Below, one piece after another: positions 11,223-23,452 of a stretch of DNA of 64,000 nucleotides (positions are counted from its first letter, which is position 1; each line of letters starts with the position of its first letter). The notes below the pieces were generated by a model. It was not told the origin of the DNA. It was given only the letters and a program-made list of their open reading frames with translations, and did no database searches. Source of the DNA: Budorcas taxicolor (lineage: Eukaryota; Chordata; Mammalia; Artiodactyla; Bovidae); the NCBI RefSeq assembly GCF_023091745.1, contig NC_068910.1:133441170-133505169 (forward strand). Direction: 5' to 3'. The translations under genes were made by a program, and so were the position numbers.

Positions 11223-11324
11223 ACCTCAGAGCTGGGTGTGACCGAACACGTAGAGGGTGATCCCTGCAAATTCGCCTTGTGGTCTGGGCGCACCCCATCC
11301 TCAGACAATAAAACAGTGCTGAAA
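11223..11324 (+). CDS. KALRN: KALRN exon (about exon 30): middle of PH domain
   Basis: A 102-bp, 34-codon exon in phase 0 at both ends. It encodes TSELGVTEHVEGDPCKFALW followed by SGRTPSSDNKTVLK. GDPCKFALW is shared by the kalirin and TRIO GEF1 PH domains; SGRTPSSDNKTVLK is the kalirin form. The acceptor is gtctacag and the donor is AAA|gtaagt, a strong consensus donor. Because the length is a multiple of three, skipping the exon would keep the frame but remove central PH strands. Confidence 0.98.
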
Positions 11325-12643
11325 GTAAGTATTGCTCTCTGCTGGGCACAAGACTGGGGTTGGGGGTAACCAAAGGGGGCTTAGAGGGATGTGGGCAGGA
11401 TATGTGTAAAAGCTGGGGCCTCTGGGCTTCCCTCAAGAGGGCAGCCCCACATGGGTGTTCAGACACAAATTCTATCATGAAAGTAGCCTGAAGCCTCAAA
11501 GATTACTGGTCTGTAAGTCCAGGCACTTGTTGGAGCGTGCAGGGAAGAAGGAAGGGAATGGCTTTAGTGGGGTCCACTTAAATATGTTCTGCCCTTGTGG
11601 CCACTTCAGGAGGCAAGGATGCCAACTGACCTTTGGCAAAAGTCACCTTTTATGCTCTACATTCATTCAACATTTCTTTCCTGAACACCTTCCACATGTA
11701 AGGTATTCTGCTCAGTGGAGGCTGACTGTGTGTGAGATATAGACCGTTACATTCTGGAAACTCTAGTGAATCATACGAGCGAGCATGGGAACTAGGCCGA
11801 TTGAGAGGAGTGTTGAGCAGGGTCCTTCTGGAGTCCCCTCAGCTCCCCAGAGTACACATAACTGGGGAGCTGAGTCAGCACTTGTGGCCATGCTAGTGAA
11901 ATGGAGGACAGATCCTGCACATGGCGCACCTGTCAGTTGTGTGCTTCTCAGGGAAGTGCCCATCACCAAGAAAGAAATGGGCCAGCCCTGACCAAGCTTC
12001 ACACTTGTTCACTCTGAATTGTCAGCATAGCTGCTGCCCGGCATGAGGAAGAAGTACCTGAGCAGACTTCCATGAAGACAAATGGGATATCCATGGAGTG
12101 ATAGCAGTGCCTTCAATTAACAGGTTTACTAGGCTAAAAACCTGGGACTGACTCAATCACCGCAAGCCTATGTAGTCATCTGGGTGTTGGACTTATACCC
12201 AGGTTAGATATAAGTATATCCAAGTTAGACCAGTATATCCAGGTCTATGTATCCATTTGGTAAATGGCTGCTGCCTCCAAACACCCCCTTGTTGCCCCTC
12301 CTGTATTCTCCAGACCTCCCCAGAATCCAGTAACTGAAGTGTTAATCCTTGGTCCAGCAGGGGCAGATATCACTGTTGGTCAGTGCCTCCACAGTTATTA
12401 AATATTTTGAAAATGACCCTGTAGAAGTTTGCATTGAGTCTTGAGGCCAGAGCCCTGTTCAAGGAGTTGGAAAAGCATGTCCATGGGATTGAAGTCACAA
12501 GTATAAAACCAGAGAAATAAACCCCTCCAGCATTTGGTATCCTTGACCAATGATGGATTAAGCCTGCAAGAGAAGGGTTGAGAACTGTTTCAGTGGACTG
12601 AAGGGGAATGAGGTTCTTACTGTCTCTCCCTGTGGCACTCCAG
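11325..12643 (+). other. KALRN: KALRN intron, phase 0
   Basis: About 1.3 kb with donor gtaagt and acceptor tggcactccag. No clear transposable element was identified. A short imperfect direct repeat around ttagatataagtatatccaa occurs near 12203-12245. Confidence 0.9.
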
Positions 12644-12786
12644 GCCTCCAACATAGAAACCAAGCAGGAGTGGATCAAGAACATTCGAGAGGTGATTCAA
12701 GAAAGGATCATTCACCTGAAAGGAGCTTTGAAGGAGCCAATTCAGCTCCCCAAAACGCCAGCCAAACAGAGGAACAATAGTAAGAG
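12644..12786 (+). CDS. KALRN: KALRN exon (about exon 31): C-terminal PH helix and start of linker
   Basis: A 143-bp exon, phase 0 in and phase 2 out. It encodes ASNIETKQEWIKNIREVIQE, then RIIHLKGALKEPIQLPKTPA and KQRNNSK plus the first two bases of an arginine codon. KQEWIKNIREVIQER is the closing amphipathic helix of the PH domain with its invariant tryptophan. ALKEPIQLPKTPAKQRNNSKR begins the linker after GEF1, and its KTPAKQRNNSKR sequence separates kalirin from TRIO. The acceptor is ggcactccag and the donor AGAG|gtaacc. The split arginine codon AG|G is completed by the exon at 16070. Confidence 0.98.
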
Positions 12787-13793
12787 GTAACCAGGGTCTC
12801 TGCCCCTAGCACAGCCTCACAGGCCTCAAGGAGTGGGGGTGGGGTGAACCTTTGCTTCTGTGGGGGTGGTGCACCCCTCTCTGTGACACCACACTGAATT
12901 CTACCTAAGAGGAGTCACCACCTCTTAAGCACCTCACCCATCACTGTCAGTTATACTCAGCAGAGCTTCAGTGAGCACCTGAGTGTGTTGGGTGCCCCAG
13001 GAATATAAAAGGGAGTCCATTCCCTCAAGAACCATCTGACAGGCATGTCTCACACATGGGATAATTAAGCAAGAAGAGCCAGGACCACCGGTAGGGACAG
13101 GAAACGCTGCAGGCAGCAGGGAGAGAGGACTTGTGATGGGCACTAGAGTGAAGTGAATGGGGAAGGCTTTGGGAGGGAGGTGGCTGAGGGGAGGGCCCTC
13201 TGGACCGGCTAGACAGCCGAAGGACTGTGATGGCAGGGGTATGGTGTCACTGCAGCTCTTACTCTACACCCCACCCCTGCCAAGCCCTCACCTTCTTTCA
13301 TTTGAAGCAAGCATTGTGATTGGGCAGAAGATGACTTTTTTTTGTAATATCTTCATCTCTCTGGGTCCTTCTGAATCCCAGTTTTCTCTATACCAGTGGG
13401 TGACTGCTTAAGTATTTCTTTCTCAAGTCTCCTTGTGACAGTCACCTTCAATGACTCTTTGCAGGGCACTTTAAAAGAAAGCATAGGAAAACTTCATGTC
13501 AGTTTTGGAAAACTTGAAAAAAAAAAAACTGAAACCAGAGTTCTGGAGGTTATGAATGTTGGCGATAACAGGCTGCCCTCTCCTCTTCTATTCATGAATG
13601 GAATAAATTCAGAAGGTTTAGTTGACCCTTTGGTACCAGCCAGCATACACAAGCCAGGGAGCTGCCAAGAGAGGTGGTAGAAAGAAGGGTGTGGCTGAGG
13701 TAGAGAGGGACTCCTCCAGGGGCAGGAGCCCCAGAACATGCATGGCCAGGATAAGGCCCCTTCTAGGTGCTGAAAGAACAGTGATGACTGTGG

Positions 13794-14065
13794 CTGCTGC
13801 TGCTAAGTCACTTCAGTCGGGTCCAACTCTGTACGACCCCAGAGACGGCAGCCCACCAGGCTCCCCCGTCCCTGGGATTCTCCAGGCAAGAACACTGGAG
13901 TGGGTTGCCATTTCCTTCTCCAATGCATGAAAGTGAAAAGTGAAAGTGCAGTCGCTCAGTCGTGTCCGACCCTCAGCGACCCCATGGACTGCAGCCTTCC
14001 AGGCTCTTCCATCCATGGGATTTTCCAGCCAAGAGTATTAGAGTGGTGGGCCATTGCCTTCTCCA
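13794..14065 (-). mobile_element. Bov-A2 SINE, antisense
   Basis: The reverse complement shows two Bov-A monomers joined by a 'tttcacttttcactttc'-type linker. A (gctgctgct) tract at the left is the reversed AGC tail. Ten-base target-site duplications, atgactgtgg, flank it at 13784-13793 and 14066-14075, so this is a complete insertion. Confidence 0.94.
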
Positions 14066-15703
14066 ATGACTGTGGTGGGGAGGGGTTATTTTGATTTCAG
14101 TTACCTGTGTCAGGGTAAGGGGCACAATTAGTTTAGTACTAGAGACAGATCCTTCTGTAGCAAGTCTTTACTTCAATAAAAAAGAGAGAATGAAACACTG
14201 TTATAAGGAACTGAAGGTCCAGGACCTTGATGGGAAAGGATATTCGGGCGAGGCTGTCCAGGGAAAGAGCCCCTTTCTCCTCTAGCAGGAGAATTTGAGC
14301 ATTTCTGGAACGTGGGATGGACATACCTTGGAAATGCCTGTGCCTTTCCTTGGTCATTGTCAGGTGACGAGAGAGTGAGAAACCTTGGTGGACTCTGCAG
14401 AGAACAGCCAGGCATTGTGTTATCTCATTAGCTTGGCTCCCTATATACGGGGACAGAGTTTACAGAGGAATGGGTTGGCTTGGGGAATACTACCTACCCT
14501 CCTGGCTAGGCTCCTCACCTCCCCCAGAACTAGCTTCATCTGGAGTGGACCAGAAGGTACTACAATGGGCCAGAATAGCAGGAAGCAGAAAGTACAGCCA
14601 GCTCGGAACTATGTACAAATGGTGGGGAACAGTGTTCCAGATATCTAAAATAACAGATGATCTAAATGTCCTTTATTTTTGGTTTTGAAACGCATCACAT
14701 AATTTTTTTTACAGCAGATTTTCCTTCCTACGAACGTGTGGCTTATATTATTAAAACAAGTTGGCATTTCCCAAGCCCATAAGTGGTGGTGAGAAAACAG
14801 TTGACTTAGAATCATTCTGCGTGGGAGAAGCTTTTTATGATTAGCACTCTCTGTGTATGTACATATGCATCACATGTATGCACACACGCACACACATGTC
14901 CATGTACTCCCACACCGTAGACTGTAATTGTGTAGACTTTGGTGAGACAGCTTCAGTGACTGTTGCCCATGGAGTAACACTCTCGGGCGTGAGTTCTCAT
15001 TTCCCCTAAGGCCATGTTTTTCTAAAGTAGTAGCAGGGGTATGACTTTCACACAGACCCCCATAGGAAGTGCTGTCATTTCCTGTGCTGATTTATCCAAC
15101 CCTTGGCCCACACCTCCAGTTTTTCCTGACATTGACCCTTTGGCTCTCACCAGTTGCCAGACATCTAATCCCCCTTGGCCCAGCCTTTGTGTTCAGTATG
15201 GGATTGGGACCCAGTTGTAAAGCAGCAGAGTTGAGGGAGCATGTGAATGAAATAGCTGTATGGTCCAGGGGCCTAGGAAGAGGTCCAAAGGCCAGGAGTA
15301 CACTTGGGAGACTGTCTTGTCAGACCCTCAGGAGCACAGCTGGCTCCAGAGCTGCTGCGGAATCTGTGACTGTCCTCTTATCTTTGAAAAGATGCCTTGG
15401 CTTTCTATGTTAATAAGAAGTCATCATAAATAAGCATGCAATCAGTAAGACCCACCAAAATGAAGGCAATAAACTCTTCCTCCAGACGTAGGAGTTGAGG
15501 GTCCAACATAAGGACCTTCCCAAGGATCATCTCCGCTGGAAAAAATATCCCAGCAAGAGAAGCACAGGTCAAAAAAATTCTTCTCAGTTCTGTTCTCTTT
15601 ATAAGCCAGCTATAAACCACCCCCATCCTATTATAGCATGCACAAAATCTGTTTGAATGCCCTGAACTCTGGGATTGTTGCGGATGACCCAGACAGTTGG
15701 AGA

Positions 15704-15764
15704 GGATGTGCTTCTTCCTACTGCACTAAGCAGGTGCTAAGCAGGACGTGCTTCTTCCTACTGC
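15704..15764. repeat. Short direct repeat, 40-bp period
   Basis: The block gtgcttcttcctactgc occurs at 15708-15724 and again at 15748-15764, preceded by ggat or ggac. It looks like a partial 40-bp duplication. Confidence 0.85.
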
Positions 15765-16069
15765 CTATTATAGACCCATTCCTAGTGAAAATAAATAGCT
15801 GCCCCCTCGGTACCATGGGCCAGAAGAGTTATAGAGAGTCATTTTGTGTTCAGTTATCAACATAGTGATTATGTATTTGCTAAGCGCAAGAAGTGACATC
15901 ATTGAAAATCACATGGGACTGCTTCCTTTAGTGGGATAATTTTAGACAAATCCCTGCTAAAAAGTGCTAAGGCTCTGCTCTGCCAGACCAGCTGGAAATC
16001 CTTGTATGCTCTAAACCCACAGTTGTTCCCCCCACCCCCACCCCTGCTGTTTTTCTCTTCTCCCTGCAG

Positions 16070-16172
16070 GGATGGAGTGGAGGATGTTGACAGCCAGGGG
16101 GACGGGAGCAGCCAGCCAGACACCATCTCCATTGCCTCGAGGACCTCCCAGAACACAGCGGACAGTGACAAG
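16070..16172 (+). CDS. KALRN: KALRN exon (about exon 32): linker after GEF1, alternative splice branch point
   Basis: A 103-bp exon, phase 2 in and phase 0 out. After completing the arginine codon it encodes DGVEDVDSQGDGSSQPDTIS followed by IASRTSQNTADSDK. The segment is acidic, rich in serine and threonine and probably unstructured, with many potential phosphorylation sites. In kalirin this is the point where isoforms diverge: splicing to the exon at 41559 gives kalirin-7, while splicing to an SH3-encoding exon outside the window gives the longer forms. The acceptor is ctccctgcag and the donor AAG|gtaggc. If the donor were not used, the frame would continue for 15 codons and stop at 16218-16220. 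A 158-bp tandem duplication begins 17 bp past the donor. Confidence 0.98.
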
Positions 16173-16189
16173 GTAGGCCAGTGCCCCAG

Positions 16190-16502
16190 CCTTCCTCCCC
16201 AAGACTTCCTACTTGGCTGAACTACTCCTGGAGGGCCACCCATGGAGGAATGTCTCCCACGGTGGAGCCTGACCTCGGTAGCCAGTGGTCCTTGTGGTGG
16301 CCAGAGGGGAAAGAGCTGGAGGGCTGGAGGAGATACGCTACAGCCAACCTTCCTCCCCAAGACTTCCTACTGGCTTAACCACTCCTGGAGGGCCACCCAC
16401 GGGGGAACGTCTCCCACAGTGGAGCCTGACCTCAGTAGCCAGTGGCCTTTGTGGCGGCCAGAGGGGAAAGAGCTGGAGGGCTGGAGGAGATATGCTATAG
16501 CG
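16190..16502. repeat. Two-copy tandem duplication, 158-bp unit, next to a splice donor
   Basis: Copy 1 runs 16190-16347 and copy 2 from 16348 to about 16502. Both open with ccttcctccccaagacttcc and share ctggagggccaccca, tggagcctgacctc, gtagccagtgg and gaggggaaagagctggaggg. They differ at roughly a dozen positions, so the duplication is not brand new. The unit is GC-rich and resembles no transposon I recognise. Reading frames that span both copies are a by-product of the duplication. Confidence 0.95.
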
Positions 16503-17809
16503 TGGAGATTTTGTCGGAGGGGACAGAAGATTGAGGGGCCAGCCAGCCCTCTCATGCCATCAAAGCTTAGCAGAACTGGTGAGAGTAAAGAGCAAGTCTG
16601 GGTTTCCTCTCCTGAGATGCCCCAGTGGCACTTATTAGGCTGTGCTTTCTGGGAGGCTGGAACTCAGGAAGCTGAGACTGGGATAGTTTCCAGAGACCTT
16701 AGTGGCTGTGACTGGCTCATCCCGAAGTTAGACCAAGACCAGTGACTTTGGAAACGGCCACAGAGATGCCTCCTGTCCGAAGGCGCTCTGGTGAAAATGA
16801 TGCCCTTCTCTGGCCAGAGTACTGGGGTTCAGTTCCTGAGGGGCAGAGGACCAGGAAGTGATGTTTGAAGCAATGTGGAGGGATGTAGTTGTCTCGGGAG
16901 AAAACCTGGTCACTTGCTCTCTTACATTTTGGAGCAAGTGAGTAAAAGGAGCTCTGATGAGGAGGCAAAGAAAGGAGAATGTAGCAGAGGCTCGGAGTGC
17001 TTGTTCAAGCCACGGGAGGAGTTCAACGGTCTGACTGTGCATCAGGAGCAGGGGAAGGTTCTGTCTCTGACCCTCCTCTCATCTGTTTACCTCAGGGTCA
17101 GAAGACTATGACATGATCCTTTTCTGAATACTAGGGATTTTATTAATAAAGGTAGGGGTTTTCAAAGGTCAGTTGACCCTAGTTTCTAGACTGAGTATTT
17201 TGGCCTTAGTCCTCCAGCCTCAGGCAACATGCTGTGTCCTGACTTCATTTTAGTTTTCTCAGTTAGGGACTTTTTTTTTTTTTTAAGATAATCTGCATTT
17301 AGTAGGATTTTTCCAAATTTTTTTTTCTTACTGGAAACTTCTGAAGATCATGGTGCAAAATCATTCTCTAGACTAGTGTTCAAGGACATGCAGGGTAATC
17401 AATTCTATTTGACATCCTGCTTTCATTTTTGACTATTGGAGTAGATGGAAAATTGGATTTTTCTACTTGTTAAACATACAAAGAAAACTATTTCTGTACT
17501 TCCTTTCTCCTCTGATTGGTTGTTTAGAAATATAACCTAGAGTATCCTATGAATGAAAGTGTTTCTTTTTAAGCAGTCAGTGGGTGGTAAGTGAAGCTCA
17601 TGTTTCCCAAGTTCAGCTGTAGCAGCCTATCAGTTCCATGGTGGTCGTCCAGGGGATGCTTCCCTTCCGGCTGCTACTTTGTCTTCCCCACGGCCGTTAG
17701 ACACCTCTGCCAGAGACAGTTGTCTTAGGAAGCCTGCACTCCAGCCTCTCCTTGTCTTCTAGCAGGGTGATTGCAGGGTGGTCTAGCAGACCACTTCTGA
17801 CAGCAGCTG

Positions 17810-17970
17810 TTTATTAATGAGGAGCCCTGGTACTTACACGTTATTCACAAGTGAGGAAACTGATGCCAGAAAGTCTGAGTGACTCACCTAAGAAAACCCT
17901 AGCAGCGAGTAGAACAGCAGAAACAAGAACCCATGTCTCCCTGATTCACTGTCATATTTTCCCCTCACTC
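17810..17970 (-). repeat. MIR-like relic, antisense
   Basis: The order 'gtgaggaaactgatgccaga', 'tgactcacctaag' and 'agaacccatgtctccctga' is the reversed MIR core ('aggtcac', 'gatttgaacccagg'-like). Diverged. Confidence 0.55.
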
Positions 17971-18139
17971 TCCAAGTCAAAGCTTTGAGCTCCCAGTGCT
18001 AAGATGAACTCAGCTAGTAGGTCCTTCTGCACATTTCGCAAAACTTCCAGTCACATACTCATGAAAAAGCACCCACCACGTGCCAAGCTCTGTTCTGGAT
18101 ACTGTAGAGACATGTGGACTCTTTGTTGAATGTGAATCC

Positions 18140-18300
18140 TTATTTGTGTAATTTTCGTTTCATGTATGTCTCTATAGCCAGGCTCTTAAGCCCTGATGAG
18201 GGCAGGGGTTATGTCTGTCTGTTTCACGGCTGTCCCTTCAGCACATAGCACACAGGGATGCTCAGGAAGTACTTGGGGAATGAACAGAGCAGGCGGGGTA
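18140..18300 (-). repeat. L2-like relic, antisense
   Basis: Contains 'gatgagggcaggggttatgt', then 'cagcacatagcacacaggga' and 'gaagtacttggggaatgaac'. This is the typical reversed 3' end of L2 elements. Confidence 0.55.
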
Positions 18301-19104
18301 CTCTAGAATGAAGAAGAAGCTAAAACAGGTGGTCTGAAAGCAGCCAAACATACAAATAGCATATTTATAAATATGCTAAAGAAACCTCCAAGTTTCCTTA
18401 CTACAAGCAAAAAGCTTTGATCAGCTGGAGGACTGGTCAATTCCCAATTACCTTCTCAGCCTTTGGGAAATATGAGCAGTAGGTTGGAAGATGAAGAGAG
18501 ATTCTGTGTTCCAACACGAAACCTGGAAAATCACTTAGAAACAGTTAAATAAAGGGAAGGCCTGTCTGCGACCATGCACCATAATTAGAACGTTCTTACT
18601 CTTCTAACACTAAGCAGTGAGAAGGGGACAGCCATGTGTCCCCTTGACCTGCACTGCCTTTCATCAGAGAAACTATTTATTGGTATCTTTGAATTTACAG
18701 ATGTTATCAACAGTGTTAAATTTTCCCCCTAACTATACCACAAGACCTGGAAACTAGTCTTCATTGGTTTCCAAGGAGTCAGCTGAATAGACTCTGAAGA
18801 AGAGAAAGAGAAAACGGGCTAATTCAGGTAGGCTGAGTCATATTCAGCAGGAGGGCAGACAAGGTGACTGTGGGGAAAGGACGGGGCAGAGATACCTCAC
18901 AGAGATCAAGGTTATTTTAACAGTGAGTTTCTAGAAAAGCGCCAGTCTTTTTCTTCTAATCCAGGGGAATGAGAATAGTAGAGCTGTAGGCTGGATAGAT
19001 GGTAAACAGAACCATCAAAGGGCCAGGACGGATGGCCTTCAGGAACTGTGGGACCCTAAGACACCTCTGCAATCACTTTATGTGTCCTTTGTGTGTTGGG
19101 TAGG

Positions 19105-19330
19105 GTGGAAGGAGTTTGGACACACCTGGTTTCAAATTCCAGCTCTGGCACTTGCCCTTTGTATCACGTTGTATGAGTTATTGCACCTTAATCTCCCAAT
19201 CTGTAAAACAAAGATAATACCCATCTCACTGAGTCTTTGGGAAGATTAAGTAAAATATATTTAGTTGTTACCTATTAGACACTCAGTAAAGGTTGACTTT
19301 CTATCTTTATTAGAAAGGAAATAGAAATCC
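19105..19330 (+). repeat. MIR SINE
   Basis: A good MIR order: 'tttcaaattccagctctggc', 'tgagttattgcacctt', 'ctcccaatctgtaaaacaaa', 'gattaagtaaaatat' and 'actcagtaaaggttgac'. Relatively well preserved for this ancient family. Confidence 0.75.
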
Positions 19331-19689
19331 AGATACTACTCAATTGTTTAGCATATTAAAACTCTTTGGAAGTTCTTGAATAGAGTTCTGCCCTCCAGGT
19401 CCGTGATCCATTAAATGTCAAAAAGTTTTTTCCATATCAGACCTAAAGGGACACAGCTTCAGTTTGCTTGTCTGTAAATAGAACAACGTTACTGCACTTT
19501 CCATTTGCTAGGCCTTAAAATCTAAAATGTAGCTATTTGCTGTTAGCATTGGCTCTTGGCTTATTTTGTTATCTAATGGGTTATAATCCATTATTCTCAG
19601 GTATTTCATTTTAACCCTCAAATTGTATCACCTTTGGCCAGTGGTAACCCCTAAAGCTTTATTTAAAGACAGTTGACTTGTCTTTTCTA

Positions 19690-19860
19690 TTAATCTTCTT
19701 TTTTAGAAGTTCTCAGTTTCTCCAGCTGTTCTTTGTATTAACACATTTTCAGATCTTTCCGTATCCTGGTTGCCTTCCTCGGATTTACTCTAGTATATAA
19801 TGATCTATATAAAATGGGGCCTCCAGAGTGACATAGTACATTAGGTGTGAACTAACCGAT
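19690..19860 (-). repeat. Possible CR1/L3 LINE relic, antisense
   Basis: The run 'ttctccagctgttctttgta', 'tggttgccttcctcggattt', 'aaaatggggcctccagag' and 'ggtgtgaactaacc' resembles reversed 3' portions of mammalian L3/CR1 elements. Very diverged, so this is tentative. Confidence 0.35.
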
Positions 19861-21913
19861 GCAAATTCAGCTTCTTGTTCTAGAGCGACTATGCTTGCTC
19901 TCCTCCCTAAGATGTTTTACCCTGTATAGTAGGATGTACAGTGCTGACTCATGGAATCTCCTTGCCTGTTTTTGTGGCCCGCTCTTAGTTGGGCAGGTGA
20001 CTTAGTAACCTGAGTGTTGGACTATTTAATATCTATTAGATGTTTTCTTGTTTAATTCCATCCATATTCCAGCATGTTTTGAATATAGAATTATTCTGAC
20101 CAGTGTATCAGATGCATTCCCCAGCATTATTGGCTAAACATACTTTTTGTGACTTCATCCACATTCTGACTATAAAGACAAGATTGAGAACAGAAGACCA
20201 GCAAGAGCCCGACACCTGGCCCTTCCTCATTTCCCACTCGGGTTTTGAAACTTGGGTCTATCCTTGTCTGACTCTTCTTTTTAGGAAAGGGAATGTCCCC
20301 ATTCCCTCTATAAACAGAGAAGCTGCAATTGCTTGTGGTATGTCCTCCCTTGATGAGGAATCACTCTAGTATTCTTAATTCTGCATTAAATTCTGACAGA
20401 GCTAACATGGGTGCCTCAGTAAATGAAATGAATAGCTCTCCCCAAAGTTGTTTTTGTTCAGCTCTCAAATGGGTCTGCATAATTAGGTTCTACTTTATCC
20501 TTGTCCTGTGTAAAAGTGTCATTTCCCTGAAGGCAAATGGATGTTGTTACTTTGTCCATAGAGCTCTGGGTCTAAGCCCTTTCCAATTCTGTCCAGAATA
20601 TGCTCATGTTACTCTGGACATGACTACAAGACCCTTTTGCTTATACATGTATTAGGTGATGGAGGTTGGCAACCATATTTCAGAGAAATCCAGAATCATA
20701 GAATTCTAGTCAAGCAAGGCTGAGTAATGAGGTAGTAGTGAAGAAGTGTCTTATCATTGAACAAGACGGGTATCTGCCAAATAATTACCAACTAATGGTA
20801 CAGAAGTAGCCAGCTGGGCAGTGACAGTCTCTATGCATGTATATGTTGTTTAGACTAGGCATGCCAGAGATGCTCAATAAGTGCTTATTGAATTGAACAT
20901 TACAAACCCCTCCTAGGAAGGGTGCTCTCCATCCAAAATGCGCTGTGAATTTCTAGACATGTTCAGGCTGGCTGGAGACAGGAAATTGAGCTGCAAGTGC
21001 TATTCTCTGCAAAAATTATAACAGAAGAATACTGCTGAAACATCCTGGGGCTGACTGTGACTTGAATGAGGGATTTCAAAAACAAGCAAATGTGATCTAA
21101 GTTACAAGGCGGGCTGACAACGACAATGTGCTGAAGGGAGACAGGGAAATGCCTAGAGAAGCCTGGCTATTTCAGAATACAACTCAGAAGTGTTTAAATT
21201 CTCAACTGTCAAAGCAGTGTAATGAGTTATGACCAAAACTTTGTTCTGTTATTTGGGAGGAAATGTTCTGTTTAGAGATGGCAAGGGCCTGACTAAGGGG
21301 ACAAAGGATTCCTACAAGGTCACTCACTGTGGTAACACAATACCACTAACAAGGAGCAGGGCAGCCTGGCTGCAGAAGCCTTCTGGGAAAGAACTTCTTT
21401 ACTAAAGAGCCTCACCTGGTTTATCAGACCCTGGTGATCCTGACACATGTACTCTGGGAGCACAGAACAGGCCGCTAGGTGCAAGGGCTGTAGTCAGAGA
21501 GGGTCTAGCCCCCACGTTGGTATATTGGGGAGGGCCCAGCCCGTGCACTGGCCTATTTCATCTCTCTTCACTTATGCTCTGTTATGCTCTGCTGTGTTCT
21601 CCGCTCACGCTCTGCTGCATAGCAGGTGCGGATCTCCACGCTGAGAGGGCAGCAATGAATGAAACAAGCCCTCCTTTGGCTTGCTTTCCTATATAGGGAG
21701 GAAAAGTAAATAACCAGAAAGAGAAAGGATGGCATTCTAGTCTTCTGCTACTAACAAGAGATTTTTAAAAAGGCTCCTAGGTTTTTCCTGTAAGAAAAAG
21801 TGGACTAATGCTGCAATTGGAAGAACTTGCCTTAAATGTAAGAAGTTAGTTTCCTTGCAGGGATTATTGTTGACAGGGGAAGAGAAAAATGGACTCTCCA
21901 TTTAAATGGGCTC

Positions 21914-22092
21914 ATAGGGAAACATCCCTGGTGGCCCAGTGGCTAAGATTCTGTGCTCTTAAAATGGAGGGGGCCAAGGTTTGATCCCTGGTTGCAGAAG
22001 AAGCTCCCATATGCCACAACTGAGAGTTCCCATGCCACAACTAAAGAAAGATCCCAGCCAAATAAAATGAAGTAATATCTTAAAAAATAAAT
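21914..22092 (+). mobile_element. CHR-type tRNA-derived SINE
   Basis: A tRNA-Glu-like head ('catccctggtggcccagtgg', 'tttgatccctggttg') is followed by a CHR-type body ('gctcccatatgccacaactg', 'agatcccagcc') and an A-rich tail (aaataaataaa). Ten-base target-site duplications, aaatgggctc, lie at 21904-21913 and 22093-22102. Confidence 0.85.
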
Positions 22093-23452
22093 AAATGGGC
22101 TCCTAAGTAGAAAAATTCTCCAGAGAATGAGGCTGGATAGAGGGCTTCTTGGGAGGAAGGAGAGCTTACTGGTTCCAGTTCCCTAGAAGCAAAGTCTGAG
22201 ACCGGGATTCCTGTACATGGAATTTATTGGTGTCCCTTCAAGGAAAGGGGCAGGAAACAGGGCCCACTGTAGAAGGAGCTAAGACAGATGTGCACGTGGC
22301 CTCAGCTGGAGTCCAGCTCAGCCTGATCCCTCTTGGAGCTGGAGTGTGAATGGCATCCAAAATCTGCCCTACCTTGAAGCAAAGGGCTGGTCTTTGTGGC
22401 AGCTGTGAGCTGTTAACAGCCAACATGCAAAGAGCTGGGGCATGGCAGCCCCAGCAGGAAAGAGAGTCTGAGTGGGCTGCGAAGGCATCAGTTGCACAGA
22501 GGACGAGGATGGCTTGGGGAATCAGGCATGCATTCAGTCCCTGATTGCTTACAGTGGCAGGACCTTGAATGGGTCACTCAGTCATTCCATGCCTCCATCT
22601 CCAAGTCTGTACAGTGAAGGCAGTGATCTCAGCTTCCTGGGATTTTCAAGGACTAGCCAAGAACCTGTACAAAAGAGGGTGTGAAGCAGAGGAGACTGTC
22701 CAGGTGACTATAGGTGACTGGAGTTTTAAGGGCCTACAGATTACTGGCTTTTGCCACTAAGGATAAAAACCAAATATCTGGAAATGTAGAGACTCATCAG
22801 TGTCAAGACTAATAAAAATCCTATCAGTTCACACATTGTAATATTTTTCACTTAGCAAATTCTTTTGAAAAAATCAGGATGATGCAATACACCGGCAGGA
22901 TATAACTTGTTATACAGGGAATAATGTGTTACAAGCCATAGCCCTAGATTTTTTGTGTGTGTATAATATACACAATTTTATGATATATTTGGGTGAATGA
23001 CCTGTATTTTGTGGCTACTCTTTTAGTTATATTAAATTAAATAAAATTATAAAAGAAGACATGCTTTTTAAAACTCCTTTATCTGCGTTAATAAAGAAGT
23101 GTAAATAACCCAAAGCAATAGCTAATAGAGATATTATAAAATACATTACAACATATGAGAAAGAGAGAGAGAATTGGTATTTGAGAGGACACAGAGAGGC
23201 CACTGGTACATTTTCTAGTTGGAGAAAGACCAGAGTTTTTGTTTCATATGTTTTTTTGGTTGGTTGATTGGTTGGTTTTGTTTGAATTTTCTTTCAGATA
23301 TAGCTAAATAAGACAATGTAATACAGGTCTACTAAAAATGCATTCAAAAGAATTTAGTGGACAGCTCAATGCATACATAAGGAAGTACTTGATCTTAAAA
23401 AATAAATGTATGAAATAATAAAAATACAAAAATAAAGTTATTGATCATCATT

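Larger units (their letters stand above)
12787..16069 (+). other. KALRN: KALRN intron, phase 2
   Basis: About 3.3 kb with donor gtaacc and acceptor tctccctgcag preceded by a strong pyrimidine tract. It holds an antisense Bov-A2 SINE, a short CA-rich stretch near 14880 and a small direct repeat at 15704-15764. The remaining frames do not encode anything recognisable. Confidence 0.9.

Noticed and set aside
15899..16360. A 153-codon minus-strand frame over the KALRN exon
   Set aside because: It is the antisense shadow of a GC-rich exon plus the duplicated intron segment.
16242..16745. A 167-codon + strand frame with internal repeats
   Set aside because: It is produced by the 158-bp tandem duplication lacking stops in one frame. 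It sits in the intron and resembles no protein.
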